Part shown: piece after piece, positions 51,701 through 64,000 of the stretch
How positions within the stretch are numbered: position 1 is the stretch's first letter
Layout: the number at the start of each line of letters is the position of its first letter
Source: Elysia crispata
Lineage: Eukaryota > Mollusca > Gastropoda > Plakobranchidae
Length of the DNA stretch: 64,000 bases
NCBI GenBank assembly: GCA_033675545.1
Contig: JAWDGP010003892.1
Coordinates: forward strand, 1,268,501 to 1,332,500
Direction of reading: 5' to 3'
Made by a program: the position numbers and the translations under genes
Notes under the pieces: generated by a model
What the model was told of the DNA's origin: nothing
Seen by the model: the letters and a program-made list of their open reading frames with translations, nothing else
Database searches by the model: none

Positions 51701-53925
51701 TACAAGAGCAATTGTAAATAATTTTTTAAAACTTTTTTTAAAGACTGTTTGTTCCTCCATCGCACATATTTAAAATTTCATGAAAAAGTGGGTAATAATG
51801 TATGTATATCATATCATCACTGCTATGCAAAAGCTAATTCGCATATCTGCTACATTGCTTATCTTTAAATTAGCATTTAGCAGCTCTGACAAAGGTAGAG
51901 CAGCATACCTATAGTATTTCTATATTGTCTGCAAATATCTTGTCAATGTGCATAACTGTGTGAAGCACGAAAGCCAAAAAAATACATGTAACATGCATAG
52001 GCTAGACAAAATACTACAAAAAAGATGGAATTAATTCACTTTTTGAAAATGACTTTCTCTTATGTAGTTATGTAGTTATGTAGTTATGTAGTTACATGGC
52101 TCTCACAATGCATGCCAGAATAATGCTAAGTACAACATATGATAGAAAACAAAACAAAACATACAAAAAGAAGCAAATACAAAATGTTACAGGAATTGTT
52201 AAATGTTAAAAAAAAAAAAAAAAAAGAAAAAAAAGAAAAGCAAAATATACAGCTTCAATCTGATGATCCAAATTTCCAAACTTCTATGGGGTTCTCCTTC
52301 TTTGAAAAGATCATAGCTGAGTGCAAGATTGAAGCTCTTTTCTTCCATGTTTGAGATTCACAAATGCAATTTGAATTCCAAGAATCCTAAGTGACTCTAA
52401 TGCAATTGCAATTTTTGCAAAAAAACTGAATTAACCCTTTTCATATCACCTTATTATCTATGGTTTGGTCAAGTTCCACTTTAAAAGATCAGTTTGTTGT
52501 GACATTTGAGTTCAAATATTCTGAAAAGAAGAAGAGCACTACGTTATGATCATTTCAAATCTGATAAAATGAGCTGTTGCAGGTCTGCCAAGCAATCTCA
52601 AAAGACAAGTCAAGTTTTAATCCAGGATTACTCAAGAAAATGACATGAAGAAAAAAGACATGATGTTGACTGGACAGCTTGAGAAATAGCCATAGCTCAA
52701 TGTATGCTGACATGCTTCAAACTAATTCTCTACCAAAAAATGTTATAAAATTATTTCTTGAGTAAATCTGAAAAGCAAATAGACTTGTTTAGTTCGACTG
52801 CTACACATTATAGATCATACCCTCTGCCTTTCTAAACCCCATGAATTTTCGATTCCGCTAGCACCAGGAATCAGTGACTTGTACTGGCAGCTCTTCTAAT
52901 ACATAAGCTTGCCTTATGGACGGAGTTTTTTATTGTAATCTGTACATTCATAGACAGCCTCACATAATTTTCTAAAATCATTAAAAAATACTATACTGTA
53001 TAAAGGACCACTTAATTTTGATAATTCGTTTTCTCACTTCATAGCTACAGATATATTTAAAAAAAGAGGAAATAAATTTAGATTTCCAATAGTTTTTTAA
53101 TAAAATAATTTTTGCCTCTTTTTTGTCTACCCTAACCCTAACTTAAAGGTTTTCCAACCAGAACGAATGAGGAATAGAATACTGTATCAATAATAAGATA
53201 ATAAACTTGAAAGCCAAATTAAACAATATTTAATATGAATAATAAAATGTAATAAGAAAGTTCATTGAAACATCTATCTACATATCACAGAAAGCTCAGA
53301 ACAATTAATCAATTGCGCAGATGTTTTAAAAAACTATGGCTTGGCTATCATAGGTGGGTATAAAAAATAACAAATATAAATACTGAATATATATTGAGTC
53401 AAGAATTGATTTTAAGGATATAAGGCAACATATGACTCATAAATCTATAGTTAAAAAATAAAATTATGATTCTCTATTTGAATACATTAAGACGGCCTGG
53501 TCACATTTATGTTAAAATATGTACATGTTTTGCTTCGGATATAAAAAAAAAACCAAACCACCATGTCACTAACTAGAAAATACTGAAATTAAAAAAAAAA
53601 CAACAAAAAAATAAGTTTCTATGAAATAAATGGAGATTCGGTCTTTTTCTCTGCTTCAAAATGACACAAAATAAAAGCGAAGCTACCCCTCCCCATACCA
53701 CACCCAAAAATCATCATAATATTTTTTATCTCAAAATTATACTTCAGACTAACACTAACAACAGCTCTGTATTTGAAACAGACACTTAAAACTTCTACAA
53801 CGATTTTTGTCGACAAGTCAACAGCAGTTTCTAAAAGAGTTATCTTCATACAATAATCAAATAATTGTAGATCAATTTAAATGAATATATGGTTTCAACA
53901 GAACAATAATCTTAAGGCTTTTGTT
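48727..53925. other. Gene-free AT-rich sequence
   Basis: Contains (AT)n at 49120-49145, a T10-G13 junction at 51052-51076, a short 8-bp tandem (GTAGTTAT, four copies) near 52064-52096 and short ORFs without recognisable motifs. No host exon found. Confidence 0.4.
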
Positions 53926-53931
53926 TTTATT
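53926..53931 (-). promoter_or_regulatory. Candidate poly(A) signal of the unidentified gene
   Basis: AATAAA on the minus strand about 150 nt after the stop at 54079. Confidence 0.35.
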
Positions 53932-54078
53932 AAAAAAAATAATAGCATTTCATACTTCCAAAAGTTAGATATTAGCCTTTACCTTCAGCAAAACTTTTGT
54001 TCTTCACATTTTTAGGGCTCTTTAATAAAAACAAAAAATGATAACATAAAAAGAAATGGACAAAAACTTTTAGCCCTA

Positions 54079-55184
54079 TCATTCCGCAGCTGCAGCTGCC
54101 TCTTTAGTGCTCCACATGGGTGGTCTCCCCTGACTGAAATCTCCAGTTCCATCTGCACCGATCTGCTCCTTGTACTCGATCAGAGCCTGCATGCTAAGTG
54201 GCTGCCAACGACTCTCGTAGGCGGACAAGGATGTTGGGTACTGACTGAGATGCTGAGCCGATTCAGATCTAACTGTGCGGCCAGGACCTGGATAACAGCA
54301 GGAAAAAAAACCCAACAGGAAAACTAAAAATCTTCAATTTCCTTTTAAATGTTTTACCAATGCGAGGAATTCAATGTTTACACTTTTGTACCTTCAGTTT
54401 GGAAATAAAGGATGCTTATAGTAAAACTTTATTTGTTCAAATCCATTTGGTTACATTGAACAAAAAATGTTTTAAATGTCATATTTTATAACAAACTTTA
54501 AAATGTAGTATTTTACCAACAAAAACAAAAAAATGGACAGACCAAAATAACAATTGATCAAGCCCTAAGTTCACTTTAACTTTATGGTGTTAATTTATGA
54601 TACCTATTGATCAAATTAAGATTTTAAAAAGCTACAAACATAAGAATTTATATAGTCTTGTTGCAAACAAAGATTGTATCGAGTATGATATCTAAAGAAG
54701 AAAAAGACAAGTGGAGCAAACTTAATTAAAAAAAAAAAAGAATCATATTTTAGAATGAAAATGTCATTTCTATAAAGATTAAGGAATTACAAAAAGACCA
54801 AAATTTCACACCATCACCCACCAACAAGTGAATACCGCAAATCTCTATCTCCCCTAGGAGCAGACATAGCTTTTACACTAGTGGGCAATGACTGGCGGCT
54901 TGGCCTGTTTCTGCTTAGATTTGGGTGATCCAAAGTAGGGAGCAAGTCAGTGCGACCACAATCAATCTTATCTGGCTCTAAGCCAAGTTTTGCCAGGAAT
55001 TCCCCCTTGGTACGTGCCTCTGCCTCTGTCAAGAAATGGTACCTGATAAATGATGGAAAGAATTGCAGTTAAGATTAATGTCAAAGGTACTCGACATGTT
55101 GTCCTTCTTTGCAAACCCATGAAGTTCCTATCATGCAGGGTAGAGATGAAAAGATGAGGCCACAAACTTATTCACTTGCAGAGG

Positions 55185-55227
<43 letters not shown>

Positions 55228-58200
55228 CTCCTTAGTCACTAACCCTCCTTTTTGAGGTGGTCTTAAGGTATTAACTATGTGTACTGGATAAAATTATACA
55301 AGTGTACCTAAGAAATGATAAGGCTTGATGAGGCTACCATCTTACTATAAAAAAACCTTCCCAAAAATATGAAAACATCAAACAGGCTTGAAAAGGTCTT
55401 CAATGTACCATTAATTATCTTTAGCCTTTTACACATACCTAACTCCTCTACAATAAACATATTTACAACATAGGATGAAGTGTTATTGAGAAGATGGAAA
55501 TATATATGTGCAATACTGCTGGTTAATGGCTTACAGATCTGATTCTAGAGTAATTGATTCACAAAAAAAGTCTTTCAATGGAGACTCTATAACCACTTTG
55601 AAAATGATGCGTTTAGCCATAACAAGTCTTTTTAAGGAACTGATCAGCATGAACTTTACAAATTACAGCAGCTTCTTGGACATACAAGGAACATTATTCT
55701 TCCAAAACGATTTAGTGAGCCATTATTTTAAAGGCTCAAAATTGTAGGAAATATGGAAAGAAATTACAGAGTCTTCGGGACAACGTTAGGTATATCCTGA
55801 AAGGGAAGAAGATGGCTCATTAATCTCTGAGGTTTACTTCTTGTTTCACAAACAGAACACTCTCAAACCTACCTTTTTAAGGCAAAAACACAATTTGCCA
55901 ACAAGGGATGGCCAGTTTTAACCCAAGAACTAAACTATTTTGGATGCAATTTCTCAAGCACAACTAGATTTGACTTTTTTGTACTATAACATGTGATATG
56001 GCACAAAACTTTTTTTGAATCACAAAGAGCCTCTCTTGTAAAACTCATTCAATCAATGCAGCCCTTCAGCGCTGTTATAGTTATAAATGCAACATGTTCA
56101 TCAACTAGACCTAACATTTGACACAAGGGTCAATTATGACTAAAACATAGTCAAAAACTTTGGACTTGAAAAGGGTTATATGAAGCTTTTAAAATTTAAC
56201 TCGGTCAAGGTTTGAAAAGGTCCCTTCTTGATCCTATGTACAACAAATCATACATTCTTGATAAAAAAAAGGCCGATAATTTTTAGGATTCCATACTGGA
56301 TTTGGACATAAATATGTTTGAACTTAAAAAAATCTATTACTGGATTTAAAATACCCAAACCACGATATTAATAGTAATGCCCATTGCCATACAAAGAGCA
56401 GCCATCCCTCTTGTAACTTAAATTTCAACAGTTTGTCAATTATCTGTAAAACCTGTGTCCCTACCTAGGGTCCTTGCGAGGCCGCTGACGTGCCATGACT
56501 TTATGCCAAATTTCGTGAAGGCTTTCATTCATCTCTGAGTCCAAGGGAGACAGAACAGACAGAGGATGCCACATGCGACGTGGTGGAGGTACTAACTCAT
56601 GGCCTTCCTCCTGAGGCTCAACATCTTTCTCTCCCTCTTGAGCCTTTTCTTTTTTTGAGCCTCCCAGAGCCTTGACGTCATCCTCATTCAGCGAGTCAGA
56701 GAGATCTTGATTGCTTCTCCTTAGGCCGTCTTTCTTCAGCCACTTCATATAGGAAGCTTCTGATGTGTCCTTCAAAAGAGGAATAAAAAAAAGTTATGAA
56801 ACAAAGATGTAAGCAAGGGTATAGCTGTAAATTTATTCCTATTGCGAGATAAAACAAAATGTGCTAGAGAAATATAACTCCACTGAATCTTATTTTGTGC
56901 TTTTAATAAATCTCTCATCATTTGAGACAAAGTACTGGACAGTCTCTCATCAACAAACACAACTGTTGTGAACAAGGCATTAGTCTGGCCTCCTAGTCAA
57001 CAAACACAACAGTTATGAACAAGGCATTAGCCTGGCCTCCTTGTCAACAAACACAACAGTTGTGAACAAGGCATTAGTCTGGTCTCCTAGTCAACAAACA
57101 CAACAGTTGTGAACAAGGCATTAGTCTGGCATCAAGTTAAGTTTCCTTTGGGAAAGTAGCCAAGAGTTTCTAGCATTGAACCATGTAACCAATTGCAATC
57201 AAGAGAAATAACGATACCAGTAGTAAATAAAATTATGGCATTACATTTACAAAATCTTTTCATGCATTAAATGATGTACCAAGTAACACAGCAATAATTC
57301 TAGGGTACCATCTTGCCATAATGGGGCAGACAAGTGGACAAACTTTTCAAGGGTGAAGAAAAAAATGTCCATATATATATATATATATGTGTGCACAGAG
57401 TTTTCAAGTTGACTGCTGAAGGAGAATTAAAAAAATAAAGAAAAAAAAAAGTGAAAGATTGTTCAAATAAAGAAAATTTAAAAAAAATATTATAACGCAA
57501 ATTTCAAATAAAAGTTTACCTCTACAATGAAACAACCATGTCATATCATCTATAAAAAGTTCAATGAAGGAGAAACAAATCCTTACAGAAAGATCATCAT
57601 CGTCCCAGGAGGGCAGATACTTCCCGATGCCCTGATCTCCCTCACTGGGCTCCGGCAAAGGACTGTTGAACAGAAGAATCTTAGTGCGATCATGGTTGGT
57701 TTGAGAGGAGCGATACATGAGCTCTGTCTTGTGTCGCAGCACACGGATACGTCGCAACAGAGACTGATCCAACAGGCGGGGAAGATCAGGTACCTGAAAA
57801 GAGAGGAAAATTGAGCATTTAAAAAATGATTTCAACCATTATTTAAACATATGGAGAAAAGTGTCAACAATTTTTCTTAAAAAACATATGGCTTGAGGTA
57901 TGTGTAAAACACCATAATTAAAAAAAAAATAATACATCATTTAAATTATGTTTTAATGACCTGAGTACTTCAGAATTAATAATTATTTGAAGGTGGTTAA
58001 CATGTCATTATTATTTTTCACTTTCACATCAATGCAAAGCATCACAAATGAAATAAATGATCTACAACTACGTGCATTATTTCAAAATTAGAAAGGAAGC
58101 CAAAGACTGTCATGTGAGACTCTTGCTTTTTTTTTTTTTCTAAATCAATCTCAAGACAAGAGAATGCTTTCTATATAACTGATATTAAAAGAAGAAAACC

Positions 58201-61200
58201 ACTCAATCAAATTATTTTACAAAAGAGGTTGAGTGATAAACCCTATAACTAGATCACCGTAAAATTAGAAGTTTTTAAAACAGTTTAGGTACATAAAAAT
58301 ATTAAAAAAGTCAAAGAAAGAAGCTAAACTATGCTACCAGTAATGAGTTTAGGGACTCAACTGCTCAGTCATAATGTGCAAGTCAATAGGGCCTGAGAAT
58401 TGCACCAAAATCATTTTAAATATCAATTATTGGGTAGCGATAAAAATACTTTTCATAAAATTGTGAATAGCTGATAAAAAAAGTCACACGAAGGCTTGAG
58501 TGCAACTTGGCAAAGGACATTTCTCCATGTACATTGAAAAACAGTTTGTAATTTAAACTTATATTATCCTTACATCTTCTGTTTCTGTAAAATTTCTGAA
58601 AACTGGCTTTTTGTGCTTTGTTATGCCATCCCGAACATGTGCACCAAATGCTTCCTGGAAAAAGAAATTAAATGAATAGAATATGGAACACCCATCATAA
58701 TAAAAACTATGAAATTTGATAATATTAAACAGTGAAGATAACAAAAGTATACAAGGAATATCATACAGGTTTGCTATTGAGAAAAATTAATAGCCCATAA
58801 ATAAAAAAAACATCAAGTAAATTGAATTGTTTACTAATAAAACACATTACTATATTGATTTTATTGTTTTTCAGATTTTTACATCTAGCTCTACTGCAAA
58901 AATATTGATTTAATTAAACTTTTTAAAAATATACTTTTGATACAGCAAAAATCTCATGAGTATTATGACTATATTTACACAGCAAGATAAGACAGAAAGT
59001 ATCTGGTTTTATTATGTTTATCAAAACTTTCCCTATCTAGCCTATAATTGCCCCCATCCTACTCCTTCAACATTATTCTCCGTTTTGATCTAGTATTCTG
59101 TCTGTTCTGGCCTCTTCCTTTATCTACATAAAAAGAAGTAAGTTCAGTAAACAACATTACCCCATTTATCAACCCTCAGAAATATAATTCGAAACCACAC
59201 AGAATTTATCCTACCCAATGCTATGTGGTCAAATTTGAAGTTTCATCTCACTATTTCTATAACATAAACTTTCTTAATTCACCAAACGAGCAGAAAAATA
59301 AAAATGTGTGTACCTTGAGTTCTGTAGGAAATCTCCTATCCGTGTGCAGCAGTTTGTTTGTAGAGTCAGACCTTAGAGTGGTCCAGATGTGGCCTGCTCC
59401 GAGATGGCCTACAAATGCAGTGACAGACATGAATTTAGCTTGATATATACATTGTTGAAAGAATTGTATCTGCACCCCTCCCCCCCCCCCCTTTTTTTTT
59501 TTTGAAAGCCAAATGATACCAATAGTGCGTTTACAAGAATCTTAATATGAAAAGATGTAAGATGTAAAATTGTAAATTTAAGCTGTCCAATTCAAGAGCA
59601 GATGCTCTCACGGATGAGGTATAGAAAATACAAAATTGGTTCTGATTTGGTATTGTGTAAATGTTATATAATGCTAAACGTTTTGGGCACATATATGGTC
59701 CCATTATTTATAACAATAATAATGAAAACAATAATAATTATCATTTAAAAAGAAAAAACTTTGCTTCTTGAAACACTTCAGCCACATCTCAGTGTGGTAG
59801 TGCGAAGGGGCTGAAATCGTAGATATAGTCCATATTAAAAAAATTTTTTTAAACCAATTGATAACATACTATGTGAATAGAAAATAAAATAAAACAGACA
59901 TCTCTGTAATCAACTAAAGTTTTTTTTTTTTTTAAATAGTCACTTATATTCTGACTACTTGATGTTTTTTTTTTCACTCACAAATTCCTTAATCAGAAAC
60001 ACATTACATGTACTAACAATATTAAAATATAACGAAACAGTGCAATACAAAAACAAAAATGGGGAGAATAAATGAAGCCCCCTTTTTTTTTCACTTTAAT
60101 TTGATATTAACAGAAAAAAACTAAAAAACATTAAAAAAAATGTTATAATCTACAACACAAAAAGGTCACTACAAGTGTGTTAGTTATGTAAAAAAAATAT
60201 CTACGACAAAACTCATGACACTAAACACCAATTATTCGTTAATCAGAGATAGAAAATAAAACTAACATAATACGAGGGCATATTGATAAGTTTTGCCTCC
60301 AAGTCCATAACTTTGGAAATAATGAAGACAAACAAATGATACTTACACCAAATGAAAGGTCATTTTATTTAGCACCAGATGACATATCATTTTTCAACAT
60401 AATCACCGTCCCGTTCGATACAGAGCCGCCACCGACGGACGACCTGTTGGATGCCGTCAGCGAAGAAGTCAGCAGTCTTGTCTCTGCACCAAGAAAGAAC
60501 AGCATTCTTCACATCTTCGTCTGTCTCGTAACGGTTGCCCTTGAGGTAATCCTTGAGTTTTGGAAAAAGGAAGAAATCGCTCGGAGCAAGATCTGGGCTA
60601 TAAGGCGGGTGCGGTAATGTCCGGAGGCCTAAACGATCTAAAGCAGTGCGAGTTTCCAAACTTGTGTGAGGGCGATGGTTGTCGTGATGGATGATGGTGC
60701 TTCTCACGATCTTTTGGGACAGTGAGGGTTTGGTTCACACAGAATTTTTGGAACAAGGCAACAACGTGAATTCTACAAAATATGTGAACACACTGGAGAA
60801 ACTGAAAGCGAGGTTGCGACGGGTAAGGAGTGAGAAAGTTTCCATCATCCATCACGACAACGCTCGCCCTCACACAAGTTTGGAAACTCGCACGGCTTTA
60901 GATCGTTTAGGCCTCCGGACATTACCGCACCCGCCTTATAGCCCAGATCTTGCTCCGAGCGATTTCTTCCTTTTTCCAAAACTCAAAGAATACCTCAAGG
61001 GCAACCGTTACGAGACAGACGAAGATGTGAAGAATGCTGTTCTTTCTTGGTGCAGAGACAAGACTGCTGACTTCTTCGCTGACGGCATCCAACAGGTAGT
61101 CCGTCGGTGGCGGCTCTGTATCGAACGGGACGGTGATTATGTTGAAAAATGATATGTCATCTGGTGCTAAATAAAAATGACCTTTCATTTGGTGTAAGTA

Positions 61201-63910
61201 TCATTTGTTTGTCTTCATTATTTCCAAAGTTATGGACTTGGAGGCAAAACTTATCAATATGCCCTCGTATTTTTGGGTTTGGGTTTGCTTTCATTGAAAA
61301 ATCAGAGGCACATAAAGATGAACAATGTGATATAAACCCTAAAATTCTTCAACTTTCAAATGCTTCATGTTTCATCCTGTCCTATATTGTGAAACACTAT
61401 ACAAGATAAAATTTATCTGAACAGATTTAAAGTTACATTTAGGAGCATTAAGACTTGTCCTAGGAAAAAGATAATTGTAAAGTATAAAAAAATGTTAGCA
61501 TCTCAAGAAAGGAAAAGAATACAATTTTCTGTGTCAATTGAATTTATTACATCATACAAACTAAGTGCACATCTCAGAAGATTTCTGCTTAAAAAAAAAG
61601 AAATATAAAAAAAGAAAGCAAACAAACACAAGTCAAAGCAGAACGCCACTTTCACTGAAAAAAAAAAATAAAAAAAAAAAAGGATGGAAGGATGGTGCTG
61701 AATTGTGCTGCAATTTCAATTTTGTGTCCACTACAAATGTTAAAAATTTGCAGGTCCATGGAATGGCTTGAGTGCTGAGTAAAGACAATTGTACTTGTGA
61801 GGGAAAAATGAAGTGGATAAAATTTGACAACACTTAGTAGCAGTTTTGAGACATACCCATTTTTTTCACTGAAACGGCCAAACAAAATATTCAAACAATG
61901 AGTCTTGTCAAAATAACTTTATCACCGAACCATGCACATTTCTCGTACAGAAAAAATTAAAGTGGAAGGAAACGGTTAGGGCTAAAAAGTGTTGATTCTG
62001 AACCAATGTACTTAACATTCATTGATCACCTAAACTAAAAACTAAAAACTAAATAAAGCAACCTGTTCATTTGTTAAAGGACCAAGCAAAATCAGAAAAA
62101 GACAAAAGTGAACTTTAATGCGTAAAGCAGTCTCACAAAATGAGTCAAGATCTTGCTCAAAACCATGGAAAACATTCTCAAAATTGTTGAAAATGAAACA
62201 AAATTTTGATCTAATGGATAAAAAAAGCATTAAGTGTGAAAAATTTTCCAACGACTTTTAAGCACTATACTAGTTGACCACGGAATCTATCTTGGTCAAT
62301 TTTGTGAGACTCCCAAACATATTGCCAGGTTGAAGTCCAGTTCCAACAAATGAATCACAATAATTAAAAAAAAAAACTAGGCCGAAGCTGAGCTCTAAGC
62401 AAATGTCAAACATCAATTTTGTTAGGAGTTACATAATGACCTGGATATTCCTGCTCAGAAATGCTTTGGTATGCCTCTCCTAAAAAACAAATCAAAACAT
62501 GATGGACAAAATTTTCATGCCTACCAAAAAAAAAAAAAAAGCAACAAAAAAAAAAACAAAACAAAGTAATGTAATGATATCACTAAACTGATTAATAAAA
62601 TGCATTCTTTTATAGACTGCATATTGTAATAATAAAAGGAAACGCAAATCAAACAAACAAACAAACAAACATCTAAATGTGTTAACCACCACCAGACCGT
62701 ATCATTACCCAAAGCCCACAAGAAATGTTCGTCTCGAGCCCAGTCAAAATGATTGTGATGTAGATATTTCCCAACTCCAAATTGCTAATATTAGAATTGT
62801 GCATTTCCATGCTTTCCCAGAAGTGAAGATCCCATGAATTAATCATAAACAAATCTTTGGACTGATAATAAAGTTAGCGATCTTTTAATGAACAGAGGCA
62901 AAAAAAAAACAACATGTATATCTATATTCTTTGACCAGTTTTCTGACATCCAAAATATCAGGACTGGTAAATAGTTGTATTCATTTCCTTCACCAATACC
63001 AAAAGCCCACAATAAAAAAAAGTGTTCATTGTGAAAATTGACATTGATACAGGAGATCCAAATTTTTTCTCCAGTCAAACTGGAGATGAAAATCAGGAGA
63101 CTCGATCTAGGTTATTATTTGCCATAAGTAAACACATCACCCTTCCCTTTCTAAATTTTAAAATTTCAACCAATTTAGCATCCTTCTGTTGAAGAAAATG
63201 CACTTATGTAGGGAAAAAAACTAAAAAGTACCTGGAGAATTAAAATAAATCTAAAACCAGCAAACGATTCTCTGAATAAGAGAGGCCTTAATTATCTTTT
63301 TTTTTTAACTAGTCACAGTTCATAAAAAGTGGGAAAAAAATTTCATTGTGCCAATTGAGTAACAAGCCAGTGATACTGGCTGATCAAAAGAAAGCAAAAC
63401 TTGAGCTTTACAAAAATTTACCGCTGAACACATTGATGGCGAATTGAAAAAGCAGTCTTAACAAAAGAATTAAAAAAAAAAAGCATCACAGCAACAGAAA
63501 TGTACCTTTCTGTCTCTTAAGTGTTGGGTGCACTACTTTCTTCTTTTCCGCTTGCACTTTCGGATGGATGTAGTAGTCAGCATTTCTCCCATACATCTTG
63601 TAGAGTTGGGCATGGTGCCAGGGAACTTGACTAAGATCAGCAGGAGTCACAACCCCGTCAGGGGCACGGTCCTTCGGACCTGCATGTTGTTCCTCTTCGT
63701 CTTCTTCATTCATTACCTCATGCATGGGTTGAGAGGCAGGTCTGTAGGCATCAGAAGGCATATAGCCTGCATGACCCTTCACCCTTTCTCTTCGGCCAAC
63801 AGAGGCAGCAGCAGAGCCAGCTTCTGAGCTTTGGACATCGGCATCATGGCTGTTCTGGTCATCACTCTCACTGGAAGATCGTGGCTTTCTTTTCGGTTTG
63901 TGATCTGAGG
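54079..63910 (-). CDS. Unidentified multi-exon gene, 5'-incomplete
   Basis: Exons in transcript order: 63910-63506, 59408-59314, 58654-58574, 57793-57587, 56769-56465, 55042-54822, 54287-54079. They keep one frame through all junctions (1,523 nt, 506 aa plus a split first codon) with AG/GT ends, so this is a real gene even though I do not recognise it. The first visible exon needs one base from an exon beyond the right edge. Seen: a disordered start rich in Ser, Glu, Asp and Lys; a conserved-looking patch PWHHAQLYKMYGRNADYYIHP with KRQK; compact basic segments (GHLGAGHIWTTLR, KHKKPVFRNFTE); a Leu/Arg helix (LPRLLDQSLLRRIRVLRHK); an acidic WDDDD; a second charged disordered part; a C-terminus ending STKEAAAAAE. 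No signal peptide, membrane segment or catalytic motif is visible in this part. Intron 1 carries a palindromic mariner; a later intron carries a 47-bp tandem repeat. Confidence 0.78.
55188..55226. repeat. (TA)n microsatellite
   Basis: About nineteen TA units, intronic. Confidence 0.95.
56951..57131. repeat. 47-bp tandem repeat, ~3.9 copies
   Basis: Copies start at 56951, 56998, 57045 and 57092, an exact 47-bp period with few substitutions. Each holds CAACAAACACAAC, GTTRTGAACAAGGCATTAG and a TCCT.GT end. It lies in an intron of the unidentified gene. Confidence 0.95.
59467..59504. repeat. Poly(C)-poly(T) tract
   Basis: Interrupted C run followed by about 12 T; a homopyrimidine strand 60 bp upstream (sense) of an exon acceptor of the unidentified gene. 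Confidence 0.85.
60387..60707 (-). pseudogene. mariner transposase C-terminus, left arm
   Basis: Reads HHDNHRPH...PPYSPDLAPSDFFLFPK and on to the stop after GDYVEK. The second and third catalytic Asp of DD34D are present, but Ala of HDNARPH is His here. Homology to transposase begins at IIHHDN; everything before it, including the first Asp, is gone. The few N-terminal residues of the frame come from the junction. Confidence 0.8.
60691..61152 (+). pseudogene. mariner transposase C-terminal half, right arm
   Basis: Starts inside the catalytic domain at LLTIFWDSEGLVHTEF, continues through NSTKYVNTLEKLK and HHDNARPHTS to YSPDLAPSDFFLF; 34 residues separate the two Asp, so DD34D (mariner). The N-terminal HTH DNA-binding part and the first catalytic Asp (TGDE motif) are absent, so it cannot be an active transposase. 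The frame is otherwise undamaged to its stop, which suggests a young element. Confidence 0.85.
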
Positions 63911-64000
63911 CTGTATATTGGTGGAAAAAAAAATAGGTCAAATTATTGCAGCAGTTATAAGGTACTGGGATAAATTTTGATTGGACAAAAATTTGTAGCA

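Larger units (their letters stand above)
60273..61267. mobile_element. Palindromic mariner derivative (two 3' halves)
   Basis: Left arm 60273-60697 and right arm 60842-61267 are reverse complements; by eye about six substitutions and one indel separate them. Both outer ends read CGAGGGCATATTGATAAG inward, and both abut TA (60271-60272, 61268-61269), the duplicated mariner target. Each arm encodes the transposase C-terminus to its stop, reading outward, so both termini are the element's 3' end and neither is its 5' end. The 144-bp centre continues only the right-hand copy. The element lies in the intron between exons 63910-63506 and 59408-59314 of the unidentified gene. Confidence 0.88.

Noticed and set aside
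53130..53143. CCCTAACCCTAAC, telomere-like
   Set aside because: Only two units; expected by chance in AT-rich sequence and not evidence of an interstitial telomere.
60336..60617. Plus-strand ORF over the left mariner arm and its mirror at 60922-61188 (-)
   Set aside because: They are antisense shadows of the transposase frame, duplicated because the element is palindromic.
63528..63827. 99-codon plus-strand ORF over the first visible exon of the unidentified gene
   Set aside because: Antisense shadow; the minus strand has the spliced, phase-consistent frame.

Overview
The window looks like AT-rich nuclear DNA of an invertebrate animal, most probably a gastropod mollusc. Evidence for this: multi-exon genes with GT-AG introns of roughly 0.3 to 4 kb, animal orthologues with high identity (TAF11, PDCL, a BTB/BACK/Kelch protein), very long di- and trinucleotide microsatellites, mariner, pogo, Helitron, LINE and SINE debris, and a pervasive TAGATC hexamer word that I associate, from memory only, with gastropod genomes. 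Nothing looks prokaryotic, and I see no CRISPR array, operon or rRNA.

Layout. 1-4.9 kb holds (TAG)n, (CT)n and (AAT)n microsatellites plus a 262-bp MITE-like inverted-repeat element. 4.88-12.27 kb (+) is TAF11, five coding exons, 271 aa, complete, with a poly(A) signal near 12.81 kb. 12.8-23.2 kb has no host gene that I can see, but carries the tail of a LINE (13.6-13.9), nested direct repeats (14.0-14.4), a gutted Helitron (14.5-15.56) and a pogo/Tigger-like deletion derivative (18.03-18.94). 23.26-28.75 kb (-) is a complete BTB/BACK/Kelch gene, five coding exons, 606 aa, nearest by eye to the KLHL24/KLHL6/KLHL35 group. 28.75-40.5 kb is again gene-free: an inverted-repeat pair 4 kb apart, a LINE reverse-transcriptase relic, a second LINE tail, a tRNA-derived SINE and a pogo terminus. 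40.56-45.62 kb (-) is PDCL (phosducin-like protein), seven coding exons, 301 aa, the same length as I recall for the human protein. 45.6-54.0 kb is repeat-rich, with several (GA)n arrays. 54.08-63.91 kb (-) is the 3' part (seven exons, 506 aa) of a gene I could not identify; its 5' end lies beyond the right edge. The large intron between its first two visible exons contains a 995-bp mariner derivative made of two 3' halves head to head, flanked by TA.

The genes do not form one pathway. TAF11 acts in general transcription (TFIID), the Kelch protein probably as a Cullin-3 ubiquitin ligase adaptor, and PDCL in G-beta folding with CCT. TAF11 and the Kelch gene converge tail to tail; the three genes after TAF11 are all on the minus strand. 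I found no new multi-gene system. The strongest unusual object is the palindromic mariner inside a transcribed intron, which would fold into a hairpin of about 425 bp in the pre-mRNA. All exon boundaries were read by eye from frame, splice consensus and family similarity; no alignment or database search was run.
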